Source: Roseinatronobacter ekhonensis (lineage in GTDB: Bacteria; Pseudomonadota; Alphaproteobacteria; Rhodobacterales; Rhodobacteraceae). Taken from it: 64,000 nt of DNA. Positions 30,723 through 39,643 of this stretch are shown in pieces; the first letter of the stretch is position 1, and the number at the start of each line of letters is the position of its first letter. Below the pieces are notes generated by a model. The model had not been told where the DNA came from. It worked only from the letters and a program-made list of their open reading frames with translations, and made no database searches. The DNA lies in the NCBI RefSeq assembly GCF_900499075.1, contig NZ_UIHC01000012.1:1-64000 (forward strand), read 5' to 3'. Position numbers and translations under genes: made by a program.

Positions 30723-30875
30723 GTGTAACCCATTCACCCAGCACTCAATATAGGGGTTTGAATGCCGCGCGTCGGGCCAAAAATACCAAGCATTTGAAGC
30801 AGCTTGCGCGACATGTTCCGACACGCGACAGCTTCGCTCTTGCCCCGCGCATGGATGCGCCCTAAGCCGTAGCCC

Positions 30876-31730
30876 ATGAAACTGCTGTTCCTTGGCGATG
30901 TAATGGGCCGCGCGGGCCGGAATGCGATCACCGGTTGGCTGCCGGTGCTGCGCGCGGCATGGGCGCTCGACTTCGTCGTCGTCAATGGCGAGAACGCGAC
31001 CGGCGGTGCGGGGCTATCACCCGATCACGCCAAGGCGCTGCTGGCAGCCGGTGCAGATTGCGTGACCTTGGGCGATCATGCCTTCGACCAACGCACCATG
31101 CGCGAATTCTGCGCGCAGGAACCGCGTATCATCCGGCCCCTGAACATTGCCAAGGCAGGGGCGCCGGGGCATGGAGCGCATGTGTTCGATGCCGGGCGCG
31201 GGCGGCGGGTTCTGGTCGCACAAGCCTTGGGCCAAGTGTTCATGAAACAACCCTATTCAGACCCGTTTTCAGCCGTGGAACCGGTGCTGCGCGCGCATCC
31301 GCCCGGCGGCAGGGTGCAGGCCAGCCTGATCGACATCCACTGCGAGGCGACCTCGGAAAAGACCGCCATGGGCCATTGGTGCGACGGGCGCGCCAGCGTC
31401 GTTGTCGGCACCCATACCCATATTCCGACGGCGGATGCACAAATCCTGCCCGCTGGCACGGCCTACCAGTCCGATGCGGGCATGTCAGGCGATTACGATT
31501 CGGTCATTGGCATGAAAAAAGACGAGCCCATGCGCCGGTTCATCACCGGAATGGCGCGCGCCCGTTTTGAGCCAGCCATGGGCGCACCCACGCTCTGCGG
31601 GCTGTATGTGGAAACCGACGACGCAACGGGCCGCGCCACCCGTGTCGAGATGGTGCGCGCGGGCGGGCGGCTGGCACAATCGGGGCCTGCGCCGGTAGAC
31701 CTGCCGGACCTGCGCCGCACCGATGCCTGA
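30876..31730 (+). CDS. TIGR00282/YmdB family metallophosphoesterase
   Basis: YmdB-type enzymes are dinuclear-metal phosphodiesterases acting on 2',3'-cyclic nucleotides. The 284-residue protein has FLGDVMGRAGR (Asp8 metal ligand), VVNGENATGG (Asn-Glu), TLGDHAFDQ, the SLIDIHCEATSEK segment and the VVGTHTHIPTAD His pair. The gene overlaps the following EamA transporter by 8 bp, so both are cotranslated. Confidence 0.93.
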   Translation: MKLLFLGDVMGRAGRNAITGWLPVLRAAWALDFVVVNGENATGGAGLSPDHAKALLAAGADCVTLGDHAFDQRTMREFCAQEPRIIRPLNIAKAGAPGHGAHVFDAGRGRRVLVAQALGQVFMKQPYSDPFSAVEPVLRAHPPGGRVQASLIDIHCEATSEKTAMGHWCDGRASVVVGTHTHIPTADAQILPAGTAYQSDAGMSGDYDSVIGMKKDEPMRRFITGMARARFEPAMGAPTLCGLYVETDDATGRATRVEMVRAGGRLAQSGPAPVDLPDLRRTDA

Positions 31731-32631
31731 GGACAGGTCTTGGCCACGCCCGCTGGCCTCTGCGGTTCTGATCGCGGCAGGTGTGCTATGGGGGTTGGGC
31801 GCGCCCTTCGTGCGCTATGCCCGGCTTGGCGGGATGGAGGCGTTCAGCCTTGTGTTGTGGCATAGCTTCGTCGGGCTGGTCGTGATCGGCGCCATTCTGG
31901 CACTGCGCGGGCGGCTGGCCATCCCGCGCGACGCGGCCTCGCTGCGGTTGTATCTGGCGGTCGGCGTGCTTGGCATTTTCGCGCCGCATATCGCGGGGTA
32001 CTGGGCGCTTGGCTGGGTGCCCGCGGGGGTCCATGCATTGCTGACATCGCTGGTGCCGATTTTCGCGCTGGCCGTGGCGCTGGCGCTGCGCATCGAACGG
32101 TTCCGCCCCGTGCGCGCGCTGGGGCTGGCACTGGGGGCTGGGGCGATCGCGCTGATCGTCCTGCCAGAGGCCAGCCTGCCCCAAGGCGTGGCCATCGGCT
32201 TCGTGCTGGTCAGCGCGCTGGCACCTTTGTGCTACGCACTGGAATCGGCCTATGTCGCGCATATCAGCACCGCATCCGCCGGGGCGATGCAGGCGCTCTT
32301 CGGCGGCTCGATCATTGCTGTTGCGCTGTGCTTGGTCACGACATGGGCTGCGGGCCAGCCGCTTTTGCCTGACAGCGTCGACCTGCGGCTTGGCGCGGTT
32401 GCCCTGTCGGGCGCGGGGGGTGCACTGGCCTATGCGCTCTATGTCACGCTGTTGCGCCGCGCGGGCAGCCTGTTTGCCACGCAGGTGGCCTATATAGTCA
32501 CGCTATCGGCCATGCTATGGGCCGTGCTGCTTCTGGGCGAACGCCCTGCCCCGACAATCTGGGCCGCAATGGTGCTGATCTTCGCCGGGCTGGCGCTTGT
32601 GCGCCCAAAGCACCGGCGAAACACGGTTTGA
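31723..32631 (+). CDS. DMT superfamily transporter (EamA)
   Basis: This is a 302-residue inner-membrane transporter with ten predicted helices in two EamA repeats (AAGVLWGLGAPFVRYA at the start; FGGSIIAVALCLV and YIVTLSAMLWAVLLLGERP in the second half). The LGERP motif near the end of repeat two is typical of drug/metabolite exporters. The substrate is unknown. It overlaps the metallophosphoesterase gene. Confidence 0.92.
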   Translation: MPEDRSWPRPLASAVLIAAGVLWGLGAPFVRYARLGGMEAFSLVLWHSFVGLVVIGAILALRGRLAIPRDAASLRLYLAVGVLGIFAPHIAGYWALGWVPAGVHALLTSLVPIFALAVALALRIERFRPVRALGLALGAGAIALIVLPEASLPQGVAIGFVLVSALAPLCYALESAYVAHISTASAGAMQALFGGSIIAVALCLVTTWAAGQPLLPDSVDLRLGAVALSGAGGALAYALYVTLLRRAGSLFATQVAYIVTLSAMLWAVLLLGERPAPTIWAAMVLIFAGLALVRPKHRRNTV

Positions 32632-32707
32632 CCCGTCAAAGACCTGCGCACCCTCTCGACCTTTGGGCAGGACTTGTTAGGTTATGGGTGTAACAACAGG
32701 ATGAACC

Positions 32708-33481
32708 ATGCGCAGACCCGTCATCGGCATTATCGGCAATTCTCATCTTATCAATGATGAATACCCCGCGCATGCTGGCGGTTCGATGAATTCCGAAGCC
32801 GTGTCGCATGTCTCTGGCGGTATTCCGTTGCTGGTGCCACCCGACCCTGCGCTGGTATCGGTCGAGGAACTGCTCGAAACCTGCGACGGGTTTTTGCTGA
32901 CCGGCGGTCGGCCCAATGTTCACCCCGCCGAATACGGAGAGGCAGAAACTCCCGCGCATGGTGCCTTCGACCGCGCGCGCGACGCGATCACCTTGCCGCT
33001 GGTGCGCGCCTGCGTCGAACGCGGCCAGCCCTTCCTTGGGGTCTGCCGTGGCTTTCAAGAGGTGAATGTCGCAATGGGCGGCTCGCTGCACCCAGAGATC
33101 CGTGATTTGCCGGGGCGGATGAACCACCGCATGCCACCCGATGGCACACTGGAAGAGAAATTCGCCCTGCGCCACAGCGTGCGCTTTGCCGAAGGGGGCG
33201 TGTTCCACCGGCTGATGGGCGCGCCAGAGGTGATGACCAACACGCTGCACGGACAAGGCATAAAACGCGCGGGCGCACGCATCGTGATTGACGGGCACGC
33301 CCCCGATGACACGCCAGAGGCGTTGTATGTCGAGGGCGCGCCGGGCTTCACCCTGTCGGTGCAATGGCACCCCGAATGGCGTGCGGGCGACGACCCTGTG
33401 TCGCGCCCCTTGTTCGAGGCGTTTGGACAAGCCGCCCGCGCATGGGCCAGCGGCGCGCGCGAATGGCGGATCAGCGCCTGA
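32708..33481 (+). CDS. gamma-glutamyl-gamma-aminobutyrate hydrolase family protein
   Basis: This is a class I glutamine amidotransferase-like hydrolase (peptidase C26, PuuD-like), 257 residues. The nucleophile is Cys113 in FLGVCRGFQEVNVAMGG, with the catalytic His in LSVQWHPEWR near 219 and the oxyanion region FLLTGGRPNVHPAEYG. PuuD relatives cleave gamma-Glu-GABA in putrescine breakdown, but no puu genes lie nearby, so the substrate is not certain. Confidence 0.92.
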   Translation: MRRPVIGIIGNSHLINDEYPAHAGGSMNSEAVSHVSGGIPLLVPPDPALVSVEELLETCDGFLLTGGRPNVHPAEYGEAETPAHGAFDRARDAITLPLVRACVERGQPFLGVCRGFQEVNVAMGGSLHPEIRDLPGRMNHRMPPDGTLEEKFALRHSVRFAEGGVFHRLMGAPEVMTNTLHGQGIKRAGARIVIDGHAPDDTPEALYVEGAPGFTLSVQWHPEWRAGDDPVSRPLFEAFGQAARAWASGAREWRISA

Positions 33482-33486
33482 GCCCG

Positions 33487-34044
33487 TCAGGCCTGCGTCG
33501 CGCCGAAATCCAGCAATTCATCCATGAACAGACCGATCAACTCGCTGCGGGTGCCAACCTTGGCTGCGCGGAAAATGGCGCTGACATGGGCCTTGACCGT
33601 GCCTTCGGCGCAGTTGCGCGCCGCCGCAATCTCGGACAGACGCAACCCGCGCAAAGTCAGCAGCGCAACATCGCATTGCGCAGGGGTCAGTTTCCACTGC
33701 GCGAACTGCTCCTGAATGATAGTGTCGAAGGCACCGCGCAAGGAACCAAGCTGCGCACGCAGCGCGTGGCGTTCCGCGTTCAGCTTGCGCATGACATGGC
33801 GGGTCACGGCCAGCCCGGTCAACACAAGCGCGACCATAACGATTTCCGCCATCAGATGATGCAGGTCGATCGCGGGCAACCCCGGCCAAAGGCGCGGATC
33901 GGGAAATTCCGAGTAAAGGTCGATCGCAAGGCCCGCCGCGCAGAGAAGCTGCACAAGCATCAGAACCCATAACATGCGCCGAATTCCGCCCAATCGCTGC
34001 GCCTGCGCCGACACTCGCACCGGTTGAACTGCGTTCATGGCCAT
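33487..34044 (-). CDS. membrane-anchored LuxR-type transcriptional regulator
   Basis: This 185-residue protein has two N-terminal membrane helices (about 24-43, MLWVLMLVQLLCAAGLAI; 64-83, LMAEIVMVALVLTGLAV), a short coiled segment, and a C-terminal LuxR/GerE DNA-binding domain (LTPAQCDVALLTLRGLRLSEIAAARNCAEGTVKAHVSAIF). There is no receiver or sensor domain. Such membrane-tethered one-component regulators are likely to read a membrane or periplasmic signal. It diverges from the diheme cytochrome c gene, the probable target. Confidence 0.9.
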   Translation of the reverse strand: MAMNAVQPVRVSAQAQRLGGIRRMLWVLMLVQLLCAAGLAIDLYSEFPDPRLWPGLPAIDLHHLMAEIVMVALVLTGLAVTRHVMRKLNAERHALRAQLGSLRGAFDTIIQEQFAQWKLTPAQCDVALLTLRGLRLSEIAAARNCAEGTVKAHVSAIFRAAKVGTRSELIGLFMDELLDFGATQA

Positions 34045-34113
34045 ACCCCTCCCTACCCGCTACACCTAAACGAAAGTCTCATTTCCCCATATCAGCAAGT
34101 ATCCGCCTGATAA

Positions 34114-34127
34114 TTGCTTTGACGCAA
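34114..34127. promoter_or_regulatory. Crp/Fnr-family type dyad between luxR and cytochrome genes
   Basis: TTGCTTTGACGCAA fits the TTGNN-N4-NNCAA pattern of the Crp/Fnr family and differs by one base from the TTGCG-N4-CGCAA form associated with NnrR-like nitric-oxide regulators. It lies in the 173-bp divergent gap and overlaps a TTGACG element usable as -35 for the cytochrome. Assignment to a particular regulator is inference. Confidence 0.4.
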
Positions 34128-34217
34128 GTGATTTCATCGTCCCTGCTGAATGAGACATCGCGCCGCAGGTCACGGCTTGTGACACTTGGGTGGCGATTTC
34201 AAACTAGGGAGGAATTG

Positions 34218-35066
34218 ATGACAAGGTTCAACTGTATACCACAGGTCGCGGCGTTGGCGACATTTGGCGCGCTTGCCTTCGCACAGGGTGCGCTGGCGCA
34301 AGTATCCGCGCCGCCGCAAGAGCATGGGCCCAACCAGCAATATTTCGTCCACGGCGCGCCACAAGTTCAATCCGAAGGCTGGACCATCGCCGCCGGGGGA
34401 CGAATTTACGACAATTGGTGGGAAGCCCTTGACCGAGAGGACCCCGAGGGCACGAACCCCGTATACCCGGCCAGTGCCGAACAAAGCGGCCCCGGCACGT
34501 ATCGGTGCAAGGAATGCCACGGATGGGACTACCAAGGGGCCGACGGCATTTACAGCAAAGGCAGCCATTTCACCGGCATCAAGGGTGTGATGGGTGTGTC
34601 GGGGATGCCGGCCGAGCAGATCATGCCCATGCTGCGCGACGCCAACCACCCCTACACCAAGGACATGATTACGGATGACGAAATTCTGCGCCTTGCCACC
34701 TTCCTGTCCAAGGGGCTGGTCGATATGCGCGGGTTCATCGACTACGACACCCGCTCGGTGATCCGCGGGTCAGGCGATCTTGATCGCGGGCGCGAGATTT
34801 TCCAGACCACCTGCGCAGCTTGCCACGGCTTCGATGGACGCGCATTGGATTGGGGATCTGGCGACGAGCACAATTTCGTCGGAACAGAGGCCGTCGAATT
34901 GCCGGACGAAGTGATGAACAAGATCTCGAACGCGCATCCTGGTGCGGCCATGATCAACCTGCGCGCCTTCTCGGTCGAGGATCGGATCAATGTCATGAAT
35001 TACATTGCCACCCTGCCGACCGGCCTTGAAGATTATGAAGACGACGACGATGACGACAAAGGCTGA
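34218..35066 (+). CDS. periplasmic diheme cytochrome c
   Basis: This 282-residue protein is exported by a signal peptide (residues 1-28, ALATFGALAFAQGALAQ). The start ATG 34218 has GGGAGG five bases upstream. Two covalent heme sites are present: CKECH (97-101), preceded by a Trp-rich YDNWWEAL region, and CAACH (199-203). The first domain resembles the GGRIYDNWW...YRCKECHGWDY cytochromes of roseobacters; the second is a class I-like domain ending in YIATLPTGLEDYEDDDDDDK with an acidic tail. It is an electron carrier or the donor to an unidentified partner. The gene lies next to the photosynthesis cluster but on its outer side. Confidence 0.9.
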   Translation: MTRFNCIPQVAALATFGALAFAQGALAQVSAPPQEHGPNQQYFVHGAPQVQSEGWTIAAGGRIYDNWWEALDREDPEGTNPVYPASAEQSGPGTYRCKECHGWDYQGADGIYSKGSHFTGIKGVMGVSGMPAEQIMPMLRDANHPYTKDMITDDEILRLATFLSKGLVDMRGFIDYDTRSVIRGSGDLDRGREIFQTTCAACHGFDGRALDWGSGDEHNFVGTEAVELPDEVMNKISNAHPGAAMINLRAFSVEDRINVMNYIATLPTGLEDYEDDDDDDKG

Positions 35067-35150
35067 TCTTCGCAGACAGCCGAACCAGGATGCCGCCAAT
35101 GCAAGGGCGGCATTTTGCCATGCGAGCGAGATACGCGCCGCGCCGCGGGA

Positions 35151-36023
35151 TCAGACCAACGAAACCGCGCCCTGATGCGACTGCAAGAATGGCAGGATTT
35201 GCGCGGCCACATCTTCGGGGGCCTCTTCATGCACAAGATGACCCCATCGCGGCAACGCGACATGGCGGGCGCGGGGCAGACGCTCGGTCGCCTCGACCGA
35301 GACGCGCGGCGGCACCGCCTTGTCGCCCGCCGCAGTAATCAGCAATGTCGGCACGGTGATTTGCGGCAGGCGTTCCAAGAGCGGTTCCAACTGCCATTGC
35401 GCCATCATGCCCAGCGTGCCCTCTATATGACGGGTGCGGCTGACAAGACGGCGATACATCTCGACGCCTTCGGCATCGAGCGGCGATCCCATGCCGGTCA
35501 ACAGCTGCGCCACCTGCGGGCGCGATGACGAGAGTTTTGTGACCACCGCCGCCGCGAACGGACCGGTGGCCATTGCCCGCGCCAGTTTCGGAAAGAGCCA
35601 GCCCGCGAACCCGTCGAACGGTCCAAGGGCCGCGTTTATGCCCACCACAGCGCGGGGGGGACGGGGCATGATTTCGGCCATGCGCAACGCCACTGCCGCG
35701 CCCGCCGAATGCCCGATAATCGCGACCGGCCGCCAGTCCTGATCGGCACATAACGCGCCCAGATCGTCGGCCATCGCATCCAGCCCCATGCGCAAATGCC
35801 CGCCCGCGCGGGTGTAACCCTGCCCCGGCAGGTCCGGCGCGATCAGCCGGTAGCCGGGCAAGTGCGCCATCAGCCGGTGAAAGCTGTGGCCAGAGGCCGC
35901 GGCCCCGTGCAATAACAGCACATCCGGTCCCTGCCCCATGCTCTGCACATGCCAGACATGCGGCCGACAGCGGATCATCCGCGAGCGGTCGCGCATTGGC
36001 CAATCGGCGGGTAGCTCGTTCAT
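35151..36023 (-). CDS. bchO: BchO, magnesium chelatase-associated alpha/beta hydrolase
   Basis: BchO is an alpha/beta-hydrolase-fold protein conserved beside bchI/bchD; its molecular role in Mg-chelation is unproven. The 290-residue protein shows DVLLLHGAAASGHSF (oxyanion loop), the nucleophile elbow AIIGHSAGAAVAL, and the late LPRWGHLVHEEAPEDVA with the catalytic His. It begins MNELPADWPMRDRSRMI, like other BchO. It lies three bases after bchD and forms the last gene of crtA-bchI-bchD-bchO. Confidence 0.96.
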   Translation of the reverse strand: MNELPADWPMRDRSRMIRCRPHVWHVQSMGQGPDVLLLHGAAASGHSFHRLMAHLPGYRLIAPDLPGQGYTRAGGHLRMGLDAMADDLGALCADQDWRPVAIIGHSAGAAVALRMAEIMPRPPRAVVGINAALGPFDGFAGWLFPKLARAMATGPFAAAVVTKLSSSRPQVAQLLTGMGSPLDAEGVEMYRRLVSRTRHIEGTLGMMAQWQLEPLLERLPQITVPTLLITAAGDKAVPPRVSVEATERLPRARHVALPRWGHLVHEEAPEDVAAQILPFLQSHQGAVSLV

Positions 36024-36026
36024 CGC

Positions 36027-37748
36027 CTACCCCCCCAATGCGGCCCCGAGTGTTTGCGCCATGGCGCGCGCATCGGCGCGCGGCAAGGCAATCCGTGTCG
36101 CGCCCATCGCGGCGGACAGCTCGGACAACAACGGCTTGGGCCGCAGGCTTGTGTCGATCACCAGCGACGGGATCGCGCGCGCGGCAATGGCACGGGCCAG
36201 CGTGGTCGCATCCTCTCCGGCCTGCGCGCGGTTGGCGCTGCCGTCCAGCGCAATATTGCCACGCCCGTCCGTCAAAAAGGCCAATGTCGGCGACATGCCG
36301 CGCGCACGCGCCTGCAACGCGGCGTTCAGCGCGACCTGCATCGCCCCCGCCAACGGCGTGGCCCCACCACCGGGCAAGCCCGCCAGACGGCGCTTGGCCT
36401 GAACAAGCGAGCGTGTCGGCGGCAGCGCCAGTTCCGCCGTCTCACCGCGAAAGGTCACGAGTGCCACATGATCGCGGGCGGAATAGGCCTCTGCCAGCAT
36501 AATCTCGACCGCGCCCTTGGCCTCTGCCAACCGCGCCACGGCGGCGGAGCCCGACGCATCGACCACGAAGATCAGCACACGGTCGGTGGGGTCCTGATAG
36601 CGTTTGATCCGGATATCATCGGGCATCAGCAGCAACCGGCCCGGCTGCGCGTCGGGGCGCGCGGACCGGCGCACGGCCTGCCACGGCGCGGCCTGCCGCA
36701 GGGTGGCGATCACATCGACGCGCGCGCCAGATCCGGGCTTGCCGGGGCGCGACGGGATGGGCCGGCCCCGTGCCAGCGATTTGCGGCGCGCGCCGGCGCC
36801 GCTGTTACCAGCCCCGGCCCGCGCGGCTTTGGCCGCTTGCAACCGCGCCAGCAGGCCGGGGGGCAGCGCCGAAAACGCAGCATCAATCAGCAGATCGTCC
36901 GGAATCTGAGGTTCCTGGCTGTCGCGGTCGCGCCCTTCTTCGGGATCATCCTCTGGCGGCTCTGGCGGGGGCGGCGTGTCATCCGGCGGGGCCTCTTGCG
37001 GCAGCGCGCGCGCACGCTGCGCCAGCACCAGTTCAACGGCCACGCGCAGGTCGTCCTCTGAAAGCTCTGTCACCCCGCGCCATGCGGCATGCGCCCGCGC
37101 GGCCATCAGCGCCAGCCAAGGTGCGCGCAAGCTGTCGATAGCAAGCCCGTGGGCCACACGGGTCAGTTGCTCCAACGCCTCTGCGGTCAGGGGAATGGTC
37201 GCCAGCCGCGCGCGCGCTTTCGCGATGCAAGGCATGTCCAGCGCCAGATCGGTGCTGCCGGACCAGCCGAACGCGTCGATGTCCAGAAACAACGCCAGCC
37301 GGTCGGACAGGGCTTGCGGCAAGCCCTCGCCCTCTTCGGCGGCCTCATCCAACGCGACCAGCGCCAGACCGGGCCGCGCATCGAGTGCCTGCCCCAGCCG
37401 CACCGACAGGCCCGGCGGGCAGCGTTCCGCCATGGTCAGCGTCAGAACCCCGTCACGGTTCAGCAAGCCCTCATGCCGTTGCAGAGTGTTGAGCGCGAGC
37501 GTCGCCGACAGGTCTAGGCCGCCGGACAGGGCATCCTCGGCCATGAACGGGTGCAGCTTGCGGGGGGCCAAAGGCGCAAGGGCCGCCAGCACCCTGTCGC
37601 GCACCGGCCCCGCACGCCCGCGCAACCACAACCCGCGCAATCCTGCCGGGTCCACCGCCAGCAGCACCAACGCAAGCCCGACCTGCGCCCAAGGATCGGG
37701 CGGCGGCGTGGGACGGTTCGGGCCGCTGGTGTCGTCGAACGGGGTCAT
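36027..37748 (-). CDS. bchD: magnesium chelatase subunit D
   Basis: BchD pairs with BchI in the AAA+ motor that inserts Mg into protoporphyrin IX. The start ATG 37746-37748 gives MTPFDDTSGPNRPTPPPDP, 573 residues. The domains are an N-terminal AAA-like domain with a degenerate P-loop region, a Pro/Asp/Glu-rich linker (about 264-288, PPDDTPPPPEPPEDDPEE), a basic segment, and a C-terminal integrin-I/VWA domain with MIDAS motif VVDASGS near residue 395 and FLTDGRGN later. No strong Shine-Dalgarno is seen. A dispersed repeat copy lies in the 61 bp between bchI and bchD. Confidence 0.97.
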   Translation of the reverse strand: MTPFDDTSGPNRPTPPPDPWAQVGLALVLLAVDPAGLRGLWLRGRAGPVRDRVLAALAPLAPRKLHPFMAEDALSGGLDLSATLALNTLQRHEGLLNRDGVLTLTMAERCPPGLSVRLGQALDARPGLALVALDEAAEEGEGLPQALSDRLALFLDIDAFGWSGSTDLALDMPCIAKARARLATIPLTAEALEQLTRVAHGLAIDSLRAPWLALMAARAHAAWRGVTELSEDDLRVAVELVLAQRARALPQEAPPDDTPPPPEPPEDDPEEGRDRDSQEPQIPDDLLIDAAFSALPPGLLARLQAAKAARAGAGNSGAGARRKSLARGRPIPSRPGKPGSGARVDVIATLRQAAPWQAVRRSARPDAQPGRLLLMPDDIRIKRYQDPTDRVLIFVVDASGSAAVARLAEAKGAVEIMLAEAYSARDHVALVTFRGETAELALPPTRSLVQAKRRLAGLPGGGATPLAGAMQVALNAALQARARGMSPTLAFLTDGRGNIALDGSANRAQAGEDATTLARAIAARAIPSLVIDTSLRPKPLLSELSAAMGATRIALPRADARAMAQTLGAALGG

Positions 37749-37780
37749 GCAAGTTGCGTGGCTTGCAAGCGGCGCGACGT

Positions 37781-37802
37781 GAGTATTTGAGGCAAGATGA
37801 AA
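37781..37802 (+). repeat. dispersed GAGTATTT...GCAAGATGA repeat, copy 2
   Basis: GAGTATTTGAGGCAAGATGA followed by AA, one base different from copy 1. It is placed in the bchI-bchD spacer, antisense to the leftward operon. Confidence 0.75.
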
Positions 37803-37809
37803 ACACAGG

Positions 37810-38811
37810 TCATGGCAAGACCTCGGCCAGTTGGCGGGCGACACGCGCAGTAGAGCCCGCATCATCCAGCGGGTCGCGGCGCAGGCGGTGGCGCAGCGCC
37901 ATGGGCGCGGCGCGGCGGATATGGTCGCGGGTCACGTCGGGGGCGCCCTCATAGGCCGCCAGCGCACGGGCGGCGCGCAGCAGCGTCAACTCACCGCGCA
38001 ACCCGTCGGAGCCAAGCGCAAGACAGACAGACGCAACGTCATGCAGCACCACATTGCTCGTTTTCAGATCGGGCAAAGCGGCGCGCGCGGTCAGGATACG
38101 GTCGCGCAGGGCGGCATCTTCGGGCTGCCACTGCGCCATGAAAGCGGCATGGTCGTTCTCATACGCGTCGCGGCGGCGGATAACCTCTATGCGGGTGTCG
38201 ATCTCTTTGGGGCTTGTCACCTCGACCGACAGGCCGAAGCGGTCCAGAAGCTGCGGGCGCAGCTCGCCCTCTTCCGGGTTGCCAGAACCGACCAGCACAA
38301 AGCGCGCAGGATGGCGTATCGACAGCCCTTCACGTTCAACCACGTTCTCGCCCGATTGCGCCACGTCCAGCAGCAGATCGACGATGTGGTCTTCCAGCAA
38401 ATTGACCTCGTCGATATAAAGGTAGCCGCGGTTCGCGCGGGCCAGAAGCCCCGCCTCGAACGCCTTTTCGCCACGGGTCAGCGCGCGTTCTATGTCCAAG
38501 GCACCCGTCACGCGGTCTTCGGACACGCCCAAGGGCAGGTCCACGACCGGCGTGGGGCGCTCGACCAAAGCGGTGTCGGTAACTTGCGCCCAATCGGGGC
38601 AATCATCCGGCGTGGCAGAATTGCAAGGACACCCCGCAACAGATTGAATTGGCGGCAAAAGTGCGGCCAGCGCACGCACAGCGGTAGATTTGCCGGTGCC
38701 ACGGTCGCCAAACACCAGCACGCCGCCGATTTTCGGGTCGATGGCGGTCAACACCATCGCGGTTTTCATCTCATCCTGGCCAACGATGGCGGCGAAGGGA
38801 AAAGGCGTCAT
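37810..38811 (-). CDS. bchI: magnesium chelatase ATPase subunit I
   Basis: BchI is the AAA+ ATPase ring subunit of Mg chelatase. The start ATG 38809-38811 gives MTPFPFAAIVGQDEMKTA and 333 residues. Walker A is GDRGTGKS (35-42), Walker B YLYIDEVNLLED (129-140), and the arginine-finger region follows SGNPEEGELRPQLLDRFGL. A frame that extends upstream is crtA sequence. ATG overlaps the crtA stop (ATGA), so crtA and bchI are coupled. Confidence 0.98.
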   Translation of the reverse strand: MTPFPFAAIVGQDEMKTAMVLTAIDPKIGGVLVFGDRGTGKSTAVRALAALLPPIQSVAGCPCNSATPDDCPDWAQVTDTALVERPTPVVDLPLGVSEDRVTGALDIERALTRGEKAFEAGLLARANRGYLYIDEVNLLEDHIVDLLLDVAQSGENVVEREGLSIRHPARFVLVGSGNPEEGELRPQLLDRFGLSVEVTSPKEIDTRIEVIRRRDAYENDHAAFMAQWQPEDAALRDRILTARAALPDLKTSNVVLHDVASVCLALGSDGLRGELTLLRAARALAAYEGAPDVTRDHIRRAAPMALRHRLRRDPLDDAGSTARVARQLAEVLP

Positions 38812-39512
38812 GCGGCCTCCTGCTGAAGTGATCGTGCCAGAGGGTCGCGCCCCTGCCACGTGCCCGCCGTGCCGGTCAGGCGAAAACGGGCATAAAGTTC
38901 CTCGTTGAACCAGCCCTCGTCCCGCACGGCGCGAATGGCCTCTGCGTGGGGTCCACGACGGGCAAAGGCCGCCATGCTGGCCGTGTCGGGCCAGACCGAG
39001 AACGTGACCTGATGCAAAAGCGGCACCTCTCCGATGCCGATCTTGAACATAACATTGGGGTCGGCCCCGACCTTGGCGGAAATATCCGGCACCCGCCCCC
39101 AGAAGCGCAGCGCGCGGGCGGGTTTTACGGTGGCACGGGTCATGGCAGCGATCGGGCCTGTCACGTCGCCATGTGGCTGAAACGGCCTGACACCGGCCCA
39201 ATGGCCGCGCACGGAGGCCGGTTCCATGAAAATGGTATAGGCTTCATCCGCGCGGGCCTGCCATGCCAAAAAAGGTTTATGTGCAAGCCCTTGGCGCGCG
39301 ACCTTCATGTTATCCCAGGCCGAGAGGATCGCCCAGACACCCCAGTTCGGGCGCGGTGTGAACCCTTCGCCAGTGCCAGAGCCGCACAGCTTCCAGAATG
39401 CCAAGCCGGGCACGCGTGGCAAGACCAGCCGCGCAGCCCCCATCTGCCCCAGCACCCACAGGCGCGTGAGCGGGCTGTCAAACCGGAACAGGCTGAGCGT
39501 GACTGTCTGCAT
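38808..39512 (-). CDS. crtA: spheroidene monooxygenase
   Basis: CrtA oxidises spheroidene to spheroidenone under oxygen, producing the pink-red ketocarotenoid of aerobic cells. The 234-residue heme-dependent family member begins MQTVTLSLFRFD and has the conserved GTGEGFTPRPNWGVWAILSAWD and VPLLHQVTFSVWPD regions. It is the first gene of the leftward crtA-bchI-bchD-bchO unit and shares a 131-bp divergent control region with crtI that carries two PpsR sites. Confidence 0.96.
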   Translation of the reverse strand: MQTVTLSLFRFDSPLTRLWVLGQMGAARLVLPRVPGLAFWKLCGSGTGEGFTPRPNWGVWAILSAWDNMKVARQGLAHKPFLAWQARADEAYTIFMEPASVRGHWAGVRPFQPHGDVTGPIAAMTRATVKPARALRFWGRVPDISAKVGADPNVMFKIGIGEVPLLHQVTFSVWPDTASMAAFARRGPHAEAIRAVRDEGWFNEELYARFRLTGTAGTWQGRDPLARSLQQEAA

Positions 39513-39546
39513 GGGTCGATTCCATCCTGAGACTTCGGATAAAGTC

Positions 39547-39564
39547 TGTCATAGCAAATAGACA
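39547..39564. promoter_or_regulatory. PpsR operator 1, crtA/crtI control region
   Basis: TGTCATAGCAAATAGACA is an exact TGT-N12-ACA palindrome, the PpsR/CrtJ recognition form. It lies 34 bp upstream of the crtA start codon. Confidence 0.85.
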
Positions 39565-39579
39565 TAGTAAAGAAACAAA

Positions 39580-39597
39580 TGTAAACCTTGATTGACA
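39580..39597. promoter_or_regulatory. PpsR operator 2, crtA/crtI control region
   Basis: TGTAAACCTTGATTGACA is a second exact TGT-N12-ACA. Its right half overlaps TTGACA (39592-39597), a -35-like box for crtI. Centre-to-centre distance to operator 1 is 33 bp, about three helical turns, suiting cooperative binding of PpsR tetramers. Confidence 0.88.
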
Positions 39598-39643
39598 CAT
39601 CGGGCCGGTGTAGGCTGACACTAATGAAAAGGCACGGGACCCG

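Noticed and set aside
35026-35062. Asp-rich end of the cytochrome as a frameshift artefact
   Set aside because: The frame stays open to a normal TGA and the acidic codons (GAC/GAT/GAA) fit the gene's codon use; acidic tails are found in exported cytochromes.
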